From Diphasiastrum complanatum (lineage: Eukaryota; Streptophyta; Lycopodiopsida; Lycopodiales; Lycopodiaceae), in assembly GCA_029204225.1 (NCBI GenBank), contig CM055101.1:2088528-2152527 (forward strand): a stretch of 64,000 bases of DNA, in the 5' to 3' direction. Of this stretch, positions 43,005 to 53,844 are shown piece after piece (the stretch's first letter is position 1; each line of letters opens with the position of its first letter). The notes under the pieces were generated by a model that was not told the DNA's origin, did no database searches, and worked only from the letters and a program-made list of their open reading frames with translations. The translations under genes were made by a program, and so were the position numbers.

Positions 43005-44159
43005 GTCAGGGTGTCGCAGGTATGCATGATCCGGTGGAGCTATGGGATAGCATCTTTCACCAGAAGAAATAGCACTCAAAGCATCTTAGGAGAGAGGACT
43101 CCATATAGAGTATAGGCAACGGATGGCAGGAGACAACAAAGTTCCTTCGATCGGAGCTTCGGGAAAGATCAGAACGATCATCGTAGGTGGATTCCGGGGA
43201 GAATTCACGAAAAATCTTGCAGTTTCGGTGGTTTCGGGGAAATCATCGGTGTTGGCTTCATGGTTCACTGTGTGGACAGCTGTTTGGCGCAACGGGGCTT
43301 GCAGAGGATTTGCAAAGAGCAGTGACAGAGAGCCATAGCAATTTATAGGGCCAAATTGGGTGGAAAACCAAATTTTTTCTGAAAATTTCCAGTTTCGTGG
43401 GGTGTTGACGGATTTAAGAGAAAATCGGCTTGTTTGCAGTCAATATCACACCAATCAGAGAGCCGTAAATTGCATCAGATGCCTTGAGGTAGGGCAACCT
43501 CATCTAGGCAGGGAGCTGCAAGAGGAATCTTAGGGAAAGCCTGAGTGAAGCCCAATAAATCACTCTCTTCTATGCCAGCTAGGGTTTGGGAATGGTAAGT
43601 GGTGGATCTTTATCCACAGACAACCATTTTTTATGCTATAACAATCTACAAGTGGGCATTTTGGCAGGGCGCAGCAGCCTCCAAGAGGCCGTGACAGGCC
43701 GTGGTCTAGACTGGAGCCTGGATGCTCTAATCAGATGCAGCCATAGCAAAGAAAAAAAAACCATAACTCGTCTTTGGAAGGAGGAGGCGTAGACCTCGCG
43801 CGCGTCCAATGAGAGAGAGGCAATAGCGTTTTGAGGTGCGTAGCGGCCACATGAAGAAGCTTCAATGGGCATAAGAATGGATCACCATCAGATTATGAAA
43901 GAGGTCGATGAACGGTCGAGATAGATAGCTCAGGGAGCAATCCTGATCATCGGATGGTGACACACCATTAGATTTATGGTGAAAGGGCTCACAAAGATTT
44001 GAAAGCCATTTTTGAGGGCTTTTCATTAAAAATCTTCATAATGAAATGGCTGAAGAGACCCGAAGGGCTTGAAAGCCTTTTTCTTCAATAAAAATCTTCA
44101 TCATGAAGAAATAGTTCAAATTTGCAAGCCACCCTTTGGAAAGGGATAACTTTGGCTAG
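43005..44159 (+). other. leader/interior of the plus-strand LTR element, no gene
   Basis: One short frame (43123-43338) follows the PBS but has no gag motif. Near 44000-44110 a short duplication containing TGAAAGCC(A/T)TTTT and AAAAATCTTCAT(A/C)ATGAA occurs twice. Confidence 0.4.
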
Positions 44160-46340
44160 AGGGCACATTTGTTCACTCAGACAACCCATGCATGACCCAG
44201 GTTGTCTCTTGATTATTTCCCGTAATAATCAAGTCATCAATCAAAGCAACCATACCATCAAAGCATAAGACATATAGATTTGGATCAGAGTGTGTTCTCA
44301 CCATCCCCTTTGAATGAAAGTAGGCATCAATCATGCTATACCACGCACGTGGTGCCTGTTTAAGACCACAAAGTGCTTTCTTCAAGTGACATACTTTATC
44401 TGTCCCTTCGCTACAAAGCCTTCAGGTTGATCCATGAACACCTCTTCTTCTAACTCGCCATTCAGAAAAGCAGATTTCACATCCATTTGATGCAAAGGCC
44501 AACCAAAATGTGAAGCTAAAGCAACAAGTAGATGAGAGTATTCCACTTACATACCGACGCAAAGGTCAGCTCATAGTCGATGCCTTTGCTTTGTTCATAC
44601 CCTTTGATCACCAATCTTGCCTTGTGCTTTGCTATACTTCCATCTGCATGGTACTTAGTCCTATATACCCATTTGCAACCAATGGGTTTCTTGCCAACTG
44701 GTGGTTCTACTAAGTCCCATGTGCTATGCTTAGCAATTGACTCCATCTCCTCTCCCATGGCCTTGACCCAAATGTCATCATCCTTCGCTTCAACATAAGT
44801 CGAAGGTTCTTTTCTTTGAATAATACTAGATAAGAGAGCATAATTTGCTTCATACCTTTCAGGTTGTGTCTTCTCTCTTGTTGATCTTTGTAGCTCTCTC
44901 TGGCTAGATGATCCTGGAAAGTCATCCATGTCGCGACTCCCCAATAATCTCTCAAACCACTTAGGGAGCTTCCTATCAGGTGATCGGCTTCCTGGTGAAA
45001 ATGTATCCCATGGTACATCCTTCTCCTTGCGTTTATCACCTGCAACTTCAATCTTTCTTGCACCAAAAGGTTTGTCCCTACCTCTCCAACCTGTCTCTTG
45101 AGGTTGAGTAGTAGTATCTTGAGATGTATCCTCATGTTCATCACTTGGAAGGTCAATGAATGGATCATCATCAGGTGGTATCCTATACCATCTTTCCCAC
45201 TGGATGTCTCTATCTTCTCAACATCCTCGTCTTCATACATCTTAGACTCATCAAAGATAACATCACGACTTGTATGGACTTTGTTTTCCACTGGATCAAA
45301 ACATCTATAGCCCTTCACATGATCATCATATCCTAGGAATATACACTTGATAGCTTTTGCATCAAGTTCACGTCTCTCTTCATTAGGAACGTGTACAAAG
45401 GCCTTACATCCAAAGATTCGCAAGTGGTTCACCTTTGGCTTCTTCTTCGTGAATGCTTCCTCAGGTGTTATCTTTGGTATGGCAATGGTAGGACTTCTAT
45501 TTTGAAGATATATTGCCGTACTGCATGCTTCTGACCAAAAATCTTTTGGTAGTTTCATCTCAGCTAGCATAGATCTGGCACTTTCCACAATCGTATGATT
45601 CTTGTGCTCAACTACACCATTGAGAGCAGGAGTATGAGCTTGCGTAAATTGTCTTTTAATCCCACATTGATCACAAAGATCATTGAAGTCATTAAACTTG
45701 TACTCACCTCAACTATCTGATCTTAGGACTTTGATCTTCCTACTTGTCTGATTTTTGACCAATGCTTTGAAGCTCTTGAAGTTATCAAATGCATTTGATT
45801 TCTTCTTCAAGAAGTATATCCACGTCTTTCGTGACATATCATCAATAAAGGTCATAAAATAGAAGGCTTTATCATGGGCGAATTCTACTTTAAATTTTTG
45901 ATCAGTAATGACTCCAACAAAAAGTAGATTTTTCTTCAAACTTGGTACATAAAGTACCTCCTTGATCATCTTGCTTTTGCCATCAGGTAGTTGGATTGAA
46001 ATGGTGCCTATCCCCTTGATCTTGCACACCTCGCCATTTGCTTGTGAAACGGACGTTCCATTATGCAACAGTTTCATGCTATTGAACCAATTCTTGTTAC
46101 CTGTCATGTGTCTTGTGGCTCCCGAGTCAATATACCACACTTGATCATCTTGATTAGATGACAATGCAGATATGAAGATGCTAGAGTCTTCAATCTCACC
46201 CTCATCGACAAGGTTACCTACATGCTTTGGTTTTTCCTTGTCTTGTTTCGCCAGGAATTTGAGTGTGTGTGGGCTTGCATGTTGCCTTGTCACGGGAGTC
46301 TAGATCTGAGTCAAAGTCGTATGTGGTTGTGCATTTGCTA
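44160..46340 (-). pseudogene. copia protease-integrase-RT relic in antisense
   Basis: Read on the minus strand: protease VWYIDSGATRHMTGN (about 46145-46100), a deletion that removes most of the gag-pre-integrase and early integrase, the integrase segment TFIDDMSRKTWIYF and VLRSDS followed by a stop at 45709, then NRSPTIAIPKITPEEAF, RIFGCKAFVHVP and HTSRDVIFDE. RT follows with GCKWVYRTKYHADGS and KARLVIKGYEQ (44516-44944 frame), LNGELEEEVFM, ALCGLKQAPRAWY and LIDDLIITG (canonical YVDD). It stops at about 44160 before RNase H. Several frameshifts and stops make it dead. Confidence 0.85.
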
Positions 46341-46812
46341 CAGTAAAACAAAGTAGTCATTTTATGCTCATTGACTTGTCATTGTCTACTAGTTGTCTAT
46401 CTGGTGAGGGTGCAATCTTATGGTGGCAATAAGATTTCCTCAGGTTGAGCCTCAGTCGCTCATTTATGTCAGCTTTACAGGTTTGTGCTTGTAAGTGTCT
46501 GATAGGATGTCAGCCTAGCTAGATGGAGGATGTGGTGGCAGTGGGGTTTATTCAATTTGAGCCATGTCGCTCATGTGGTCCACTTGTGTTCAAGTCGGAT
46601 TGGGGACGAGTCAGTTGGTCGAGAGTATGGTAGACTCTTTGTAAGGACATTGTGTCTACATGATACTTTGTGAGTCAAACCTGGTGGTTTGTTGGTGTGC
46701 TTGAGTGTGAGTCAAGTACAGAGTAGCACAACATGCATAACATCTTTTGGACACTCTAGACATTGCTACAAATTATTGTTTTTCACTCTTATCACATTTG
46801 AACTTAAGGGAG
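46341..46812 (+). other. interior of the plus-strand LTR element, right part
   Basis: No coding signal. It ends with a purine-rich AAGGGAGAGAG (about 46804-46814) that could be the polypurine tract. Confidence 0.4.
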
Positions 46813-47128
46813 AGAGTTAGAAATCAGTTTTGATCTGATTCATTAGTATAAGCTCTAAATGTGATGATGTAATTAGTGTACAGTATTTGGTTTAGTGTAT
46901 ATAGTTGTGATCGAAATGTGACCCGTTAGGATATATTGATCGGGCACTGATCCCGTAGACGACTACTTGGGTTAGCCGGGTAGCGACACATAGGAAAAAT
47001 TAGCCTGTACATAGTTATTTACAGTACTTGCTATACTTGGGGGCATGGCCCAAGTTTGTTGGTTGAATTTGGCCATATTGGGCCCGACCTTAGTTTGACA
47101 GGTGGTAGGCCAATTTTAGGACACCTGC
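46813..47128 (+). repeat. 3' LTR (truncated) of the plus-strand non-coding LTR element
   Basis: Matches the first ~315 bp of 42525-42989 and diverges after CACCTGCC. Confidence 0.8.
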
Positions 47129-47198
47129 CACAACTAAAAGTTTAAACCAATCAAAAACATAAGTTAGAGCGATTGCACCTTATTCACAATGATCGGTG

Positions 47199-47210
47199 GC
47201 TCTGATACCA
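47199..47210 (-). other. isolated copia primer binding site
   Basis: The complement is TGGTATCAGAGC, two bases from a CA that would end a minus-strand LTR beginning to the right (plus-strand TGTTAGAATC at 47213). It may belong to the antisense copia relic at 44160-46340, now separated by later insertions. The LTR's right end is not defined. Confidence 0.55.
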
Positions 47211-47212
47211 AC

Positions 47213-48016
47213 TGTTAGAATCACCATTATCATGCCGGTCATTGCTAAAGCAGAAATAGGTGACGAACGCTACGTTAGCACCCAACCATAGAGGTACTGC
47301 CACCTCACCCCCGTGCATTGGAGTTACAGACCACCATCAAGCAAGTTCGGATCTCATGTAAGCCATGGTGTCTCATACCACCATGTCTTACCCTCGACCA
47401 TCACCTACCTGCATCCTGAGACCTAGATACTCATTCTGACCTGACCACCAGTGGAAGAGTTCTTCATTCTTCAGGAGAGAATGAATGCCAAGCTCATGGA
47501 GATCCACCTCTATATACATAGTCCAGGTGGGTCATCTCCGCCCATAGGAGTCACGCATGACCAACGATACAGCGACAGTTGTGCACACTGACACAGGTCC
47601 ATATAAACGAGTCACCGCGCACCAATAAGACATTGACACATGACATCCAAAAGACCTATAGCTCCAGCTCAGTGTTCCGTTGGCGGTGGTGTATCTTCAT
47701 GAAGAAACCAGATGTTTATGTTTATAAAGCCTTGCTAGCTTTCAGCCCTCTACCTGATGAAGATGTTCGCGAACACGAAAGTCAAGAGACACCAAGCATG
47801 AAAGTTTCACGAATACCTGAGAAAAAGACACAAACACGAAAGATTCGCGATCGAGAATCCTTTGTGGTCCAACACGAGAAAGTCAGACGACGAAAACGAA
47901 ACCAACGACGTGACACGAAAAACGGCGCGAAACCTTTTCTACCCTCACGCTCCAAAGAGTACCAGCAAAGATCATGCAAGTACCCAGAAATACAGATATA
48001 TGATCTGATGGCATGA
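47213..48016. other. probable LTR of a minus-strand copia, limits unknown; no gene supported
   Basis: A plus-strand open stretch at 47579-48016 is rich in Lys/Arg and has internal ACGAAAG repeats. It shows no recognised domain and is likely chance. Confidence 0.3.
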
Positions 48017-48659
48017 TGTCAGCAGATACACTCTAGGTCGTGGCTAATCTGCCACTCTTGTAATTTCCTAATTAGTTGTAGATGCTTAATCACTCTGATC
48101 TTAAAAGTTACATAGAATGAGTATATACTTATTGGATGATACTTGACACATACACATAGAGAAAAGTAGTCTGATGCTAGTAAGCAATCAAGACGAAATA
48201 CAAACAAGAAGTCCGTCTGCGTGTGAGACGTGTTCTGTGATCAAGATCCATAGAGATCCGCAGGTTCGCTAGTAAGCGAGACATCCACTCGTGAGAGAAC
48301 TATATTTCTCTCATGCCAATGCACTGCGTGGATTTACATGCAGTGATTGAAGAATCAAGAGAAAATCAATAGATGATTTTGTAGCCATTGTGCACATGTC
48401 AATTTATGATGTATGATTTTGAATGCAATATTCGTGTGTTTGATTCTCCCATTCATTTCAATTCCGCACATTGGTTGAATTTGTTGAATGCTGCATTAAT
48501 TTATAAACGTAGATCAGCAATGCCTGACTACATTCTGGAGGACTGTAGGAGTGATTCAGCTGGCAGTGTCCAACGATCGCATCTAAATTCTATCCGAATC
48601 GCATTGAATCGCGGGTGCTTCGCTTACGCGACTGTTTTGCGACTGCACATTCTCCATCA
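48017..48659 (+). repeat. probable 5' LTR of the following copia relic
   Basis: It ends CTCCATCA one base before a perfect PBS. The start is taken from a TGATGTCAGCAG sequence and is uncertain, because no partner LTR is in the window. Confidence 0.5.
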
Positions 48660-48660
48660 G

Positions 48661-48672
48661 TGGTATCAGAGC
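48661..48672 (+). other. primer binding site (initiator tRNA-Met)
   Basis: Perfect TGGTATCAGAGC at the LTR end. Confidence 0.9.
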
Positions 48673-48779
48673 CTACCTATTTATTGTCATAATATGACGT
48701 AGTCAAGAAGCTATTAGATCCAGGAGGCCTAGCATTCAAATGAACGACCATCAACAAGGGAACAGACTTCAGAAGCAAT

Positions 48780-50950
48780 AGCTTCAATCAGCAGCATGCA
48801 GAGCAAGATCTACACAATTCTTGATTCTTTGGGATCTAACTTTTTAGCCTATAAAGTTAAGACATCACTCATACTCAAGGGCCAAGGACTCTTCCCCTAG
48901 GTGGATGGCACAGAGGAGATGACAACGACATCAGGCAATAAGGTACGCGAGTGGAGGGAGAAAACTGACAAGGCAATAGCCTTGCTATCATCTTCCATCG
49001 AAGATAGTCTCACACTTGACATGGCTACACTCTCCAAAGATAAGGAGATGTGAGATGCATTGCTCACCAAATTTCAAACGAAATCAAGAAGTCAAATCAT
49101 GATGCTGGAAGATCAGGTGACGAATCTACAGTGGGATGGAAAAGACCTTGCCTCTTTCGTAAGAAAGATGAAGAATCTGTTTCTATCACTACACAATTTT
49201 GGAACAGAGGACGTTGTGTCGGTTGAGAAGCAGCTCACATACCTATTGAGAGCCTTTCCCAGATCATTCCAAATGACGAGAACCCTGCTCGCGAAAGATC
49301 CTACCATGAACCTCGAAAAGGCGATTGTCGAGATTTGAAAGGAAGTTGAGGCCAGAGAACACCTTGATCACAAGGATGGTTCTAACTAGGCCCTCTACGA
49401 CAAGAAAGAAAAATCCAAGAAAGCCTAAGAGGGAGTCGAATCAAAGGCAGAATTGTGATCAGAAAGCAAAGGGGACAACAAGGGCAACTGGAAGAGCAAA
49501 GGGAGGTCCAAACAACAAGGTGCAGACAAGAAGACTTGCGTGAGATGCAGAAGAGACGGGCATCCAGTTGATACATGCTGGCTCAATCCCAAAATTGAGT
49601 GTATCCATTTCCACAAGAAGGGTCATGCAGCCGTGGATTGCTGCCAGAACCCGAGAAACAAATCAGCGCAGAACAAACAGGAGAATAGCAACAGTTCATC
49701 CTATGTCGAGGAGCCCGAGAGCTCGAAAATGGGCGAAGAAAGAACAACAAAAACTGTTCGACTGCCTACATTTGTGAAGACGTGTGTGCAACATCGACAT
49801 CTGACACACATGAGGTGATCCTAGATTCAAGAGCCACCTCACACTTCATGACATCAAGACGAATAATGTCTGATTTCAAAAGTACAGGTCCTTCAAGATT
49901 CATAGTTCTTGAAGATGGATCTAGACATCAAGTGAACGATATTGGTTCACTATGGCTCAACACCAACAGTAGAGACAGACGACTCGAAGACATTCTGTTC
50001 GTGCCTACTCTACAACAAGATTTGCTCTCTGTAGCAAGAACAGAAGATGCAGGGATGCGTGTGATGTTTTCTGACAAAGCATGCAATGTGATTGACGCCA
50101 GTACCAGTACATTGATCGCTCAAGGCAGAAGAAAAGAAAACCTATATTATCTGAAGGTATGCCTACCTACAAATTAGGTGCATCAGACTCGTGATGACTC
50201 GCCCGACACTCTGTGGCACAAAAGATTGTGGACACTTTATCAAGCAAGCTATCATGGAGCAATAACAGGGTTCAGCATCTTGAATGCAACCAATTCGACC
50301 ACCTGTGATGCAGGTTTGAAGGGTAAGATGTCGTGCACTCCATTCATCAAAGACTCCTACAGAATGACTAAGATTCTGGAGTTAGTGCATTCTGATCTGT
50401 GGAACTTTCAATATTATATAACCTTCATTGATGACTATAGTAAATTTGTCAGAGTGTATTTTATTCAGAATAAATCTGAAGCACTTGATAAATTCATAGA
50501 ATATGTGAATTGGACTGAGAGATGTACAAGCAACAAGGTTAAACAGATAGGACAGATCGAGATGGCGAATACATCTCGAATCTCTTCATTGACTTCTGCA
50601 ATGATCGTGACATCATTCATAGAAGGACTACAGCCTACACACCGCAGCACAATAGTGTTGCCGAACGAAAGAATAGGACCCTGATGGAAGCTGCCAGATG
50701 CATAATGGCCTACTCGAAGGCTCCAAAGGTACTGTGGACTGAAGCAGTAGCTACAACCGCATACATCCAGAACAGGACAGGTAAGTCTGGTGTCCCTCAC
50801 AGGACACCACACGAGTTATGGTGGGGTAGAAAGCCCAACCTGTCTCACATCATAATCTTTGGTGTGCAGCTTATGCACATATTCCTGATAAGCTTTGAAA
50901 GAAGCTTGATGAGAAAGCCGATGTTGACAAATCCTCTGATCCAGAGGATC
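48780..50950 (+). pseudogene. copia gag-protease-integrase relic
   Basis: Plus-strand frames in order: UBN2-type gag (48930-49340; REWREKTDKAIALLSSSI, LLTKFQTKS), with in-frame stops near 49050 and 49337; zinc-binding CRRDGHPVDTC and CIHFHKKGHAAVDC (49540-49660; the second has His for one Cys); protease VILDSRATSHFMTS (about 49815-49855, the DSG glycine is Arg); gag-pre-integrase LWHKRL; integrase HSDLWN and TFIDDYSKFVRVYF; a frameshift near 50640; then EAARCIMAYSKAPKVLWTEA and YIQNRT. The sequence ends near 50950. No RT or 3' LTR. Confidence 0.85.
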
Positions 50951-51265
50951 TGTTGGTTTTTTAAAATTAATTTTCTCTTACTTCTGCCTATCAGCAGAGA
51001 CGGTGGGTTCTTCTTGAGATTATCTTTCTTGTTTAAAGACCCAGATTAGGCATAAGGGAACATATTCTCGTTGTAGTATATTTTTGTCCTGCCTGTCAGA
51101 GGACAACTCAAGGTCGTCTCTCTTGAATGCACTTACATTCATACATAGATGAGAACGCTCAACATACAGCCCAAATGAACATTCTGTAGATTCTACAGCT
51201 ACCTACTCTAAAAATGAACTGAATCAGATCCTAAGCATTACTAAACTAAGGTGCACTTGCATAAA
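50951..51265. other. unassigned, between copia relic and gypsy LTR
   Basis: No domain or repeat partner recognised. Confidence 0.3.
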
Positions 51266-53634
51266 TGTGATGCCACGCAAATGTCAAAATTGAATATCAA
51301 CATAAATATGGCATAATATACTCGAAAATGAAGATATGAGCTGGTTAAGTATAAATCATGAAGAGGCCTAAGTCATTTTTCGAGAATATATCTCCTAGGT
51401 ACTTGCCTTATAAATTAAGGGCTAGACCTTTAATAGGAAAAGACATTGTCTTGGATAACCCTTAACTAGGTTGTCCATACGAAACGACTACTTATGAAAA
51501 GACATGTTAAACTAGAGTAACTTTAACTCATAATTAAGTATACCTCTTATGGTATAGTTGAACGTATTTTTAATTTAAATCTTAACTAGACCCTTTCGCG
51601 GGAGCGACGCACCTATTGTTTAAGAGGTGTGTTTGTTCGCCCCGTAGAACATATATTGATCTCACACTTCAGTCTCGATCATCGAGAGAGAAGAGTATAT
51701 GCTTATGTAAGAGATTGAAGAAGTGAATAGAGTTCTGTGAGTTATTCTCCCTTATTTCTGTTCTCCGCACTACTGAGTGTGAGTGATCTTGAGTCTGCTA
51801 ACAATCCCTAACGCATTTCATGAATTACTCTTTGATCAGACAGACGCTCTAGTGCATTACAGTCATTTGTTGTGTTTCCGTAAAGCATGCTCTAAAAAAC
51901 TGTCTTAAAATCATCTTATTCGTCTATCGCGAATACTTTCTTTTCGACACTCAAATAATGACTATCTTTGTGCAGTCTAGCACAATCATTGAATTAAGTA
52001 GTATCTATACAAATGAGATGACAGTCCCTGTCTGAAGAATTGAGTCTCTGATCTGTTTTCCTGATTGGCATTGACATAAGTTTCTAACGTGCTCGAAAAC
52101 CATTCGTACTCATTAGGGCCCTTTTTGGACTCAAAAAGGGCCTCTTCCTTGCCTAAACCAGTTTGATAATCTAGATTAATGTACTTGCTAATAGTCCTAT
52201 GTGGCAGTTCACCTTGGGTTTAGCTTGAGTTAGAACCTAGTCACATAGGTTGCACTTGAACCTAGTATATTAAATGAATAAAGAATTAAATTCAATGCTT
52301 GTAAAAATATTAATTTATTTTTGAATTTGTGAAGGGCTGAAATTTTTTTTGCACTTCATCCGTTATTTTTTTAGGCTTGTTTTGGAGAGAAACAAGGTTT
52401 CAAATTTTTTTACATTTCACATTGAGGTTTAGATAAAAGAAAAAGGGGGGGGGGGGGTCTTGTACCATAAAGAAAAAAAATAAAAATAGAATAGAGCCCC
52501 CCCCCCCCCCCCTTCCCCTTCGCTCCCTCTGCACGGTCGCTCTTCCTTCGGCCGTGCATCTCCTCCTTGCTCGCAACCCACCCCGGGCCACCAGCCCAGT
52601 TCACCGCCTAGCTCCCGAGAGGCCCAGCTCCTGAGAGGGCCAATGTACTTGTGAGCTCGTAGGGGCCGCGATGGAGCTGTGGGCGACGAACAAGGCTAGT
52701 GGCCCGGGGTGGGTTGCGAGCAGGGAGGGGCATCGGGAGGCTGACCGTGTAGAGGGGAGCGTGGAGCGGGGGTTGGAGGTTGTAAACCCCCCCTTACATT
52801 TTAATTTTTTTTTTTTATGGTACAAGGAAGGACCTCTCCTTGTACCTTTTTTTTCATCTAAACCTCAATATGAAATGTAAAAAAATTTGAAACCTCTTTT
52901 CTCTCCAAAACAAGCTTAAAAAAAATATGGGTGAAGTGCAAAAAAATTTCAACCCTTCACAAATTCAAAATTTGAATTTGGGCCTTGCTTTTGAGCGTGA
53001 CATTGTCATCAATAAGGGGTTAGGGGAGTGTAGTTATAGTGTGGTTAGTGGGTGAGTTAGATTTTGGGATTTCATCTAGGCCATTGGATGTGCCATGTCA
53101 TATGGACCATTCTATCTCAATTGTCACTCTTTTATTGGTACACATGTCGTCATTAACACTAATTATAATTAGTGAAGAGGCCCTTTTTGATTCCAAAAAG
53201 GGCCCTAATGCTTTAGCCATTAAGTTGGACTTTAGTTGTTGAGGACCATTGTCTAGGAACGAATAGTTCGCGAATTCGATTAATTAATTGTCTGCGCAGT
53301 CGCGAATACATCGAACAATTCCTGATTCCTTGTTGACACCTTAGTCAGCCAGAGTGTAGTCTGCTGTACTACTCTGATAACATTTCATTTGTAGAACGCG
53401 CTTCCTTCAATTCGATAGAGGCCAGATTGTTGTTCAGAATTCATTAACATTCCCCATTCCAAATATAAGTAATACTGGTTACTTTTTAATGTCTGTCGAC
53501 AACCACAATAACATTCGAAACCACCTGCCATAATTATCCCAAAAACATAACTTTCTAACGCTGTCCTCTGTGGAAATGATACTTTTCACTACAAAATCTA
53601 TATTAACCCTGTCGGTATAGCGCGACATAAACCA
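51266..53634 (+). repeat. gypsy 5' LTR carrying a 1100-bp foldback insertion
   Basis: 51266-52110 plus 53211-53634 match the complement of 57277-58549. It starts TGTGATGCC and ends CCA just before the gypsy PBS. Without the foldback the LTR is 1269 bp, against about 1273 bp for the inverted partner. Confidence 0.85.
52111..53210. mobile_element. 1100-bp foldback element with hairpin termini
   Basis: The outer ends are the inverted repeat CATTAGGGCCC/GGGCCCTAATG. Just inside each end is a 26-bp near-self-complementary hairpin (52117-52142 and 53179-53204) with arms GGCCCTTTTT/AAAAAGGGCC and a 6-bp loop. After about 180-250 bp of non-matching sequence on each side, a second inverted repeat of about 165 bp follows (about 52320-52480 and 52820-52990). 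The GC-rich centre (52513-52790) continues the inverted pairing. No protein-coding frame of note. The inverted gypsy LTR lacks this segment, which defines the insertion exactly. Confidence 0.85.
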
Positions 53635-53638
53635 ATTT

Positions 53639-53655
53639 TTGGTGCCGTTGCCGGG
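53639..53655 (+). other. gypsy primer binding site
   Basis: TTGGTGCCGTTGCCGGG follows the LTR end by four bases. This resembles the TTGGCGCCGTTGCCGGGG site typical of plant Athila/Tat gypsy elements, with one substitution. Confidence 0.8.
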
Positions 53656-53844
53656 AATAGTTTAGAAAAGTTATAAGAAATCCGAAGACCATTTCCATCT
53701 CTAATGTATGTCAAATAGAGAATCGAGATTAGAAAGATACCGGAAGCTTAGAGAGAGTTTTTACGAAGACAGAGTGAAAGTACTAGTCGTAGAAATCTAG
53801 ACAAAATCACTGCTCAGTTATTTGAACTCCTAATTAGCTTTGGT

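Larger units (their letters stand above)
42525..47128 (+). mobile_element. LTR element without sense-strand genes, containing antisense copia
   Basis: A related LTR pair, 42525-42989 and 46813-47128 (truncated at its 3' end), is in plus orientation. A PBS, TGGTATCAGAGC, is at 42993-43004 and a purine run AAGGGAGAGAG lies just before the right LTR. The interior has no plus-strand gag or pol. Its centre (44160-46340) is a minus-strand copia pol relic, either a nested insertion or material captured by a LARD-like non-autonomous element. No clear target duplication was seen. Confidence 0.7.

Noticed and set aside
47579-48016. 145-codon Lys/Arg-rich frame as a gene
   Set aside because: Composition reflects ACGAAAG-type repeats; no homology or gene structure seen, and it lies in a probable LTR.
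52400-52880. Open frames in the GC-rich centre of the foldback
   Set aside because: They arise from homopolymer and GC-rich inverted sequence on both strands; no protein motif.
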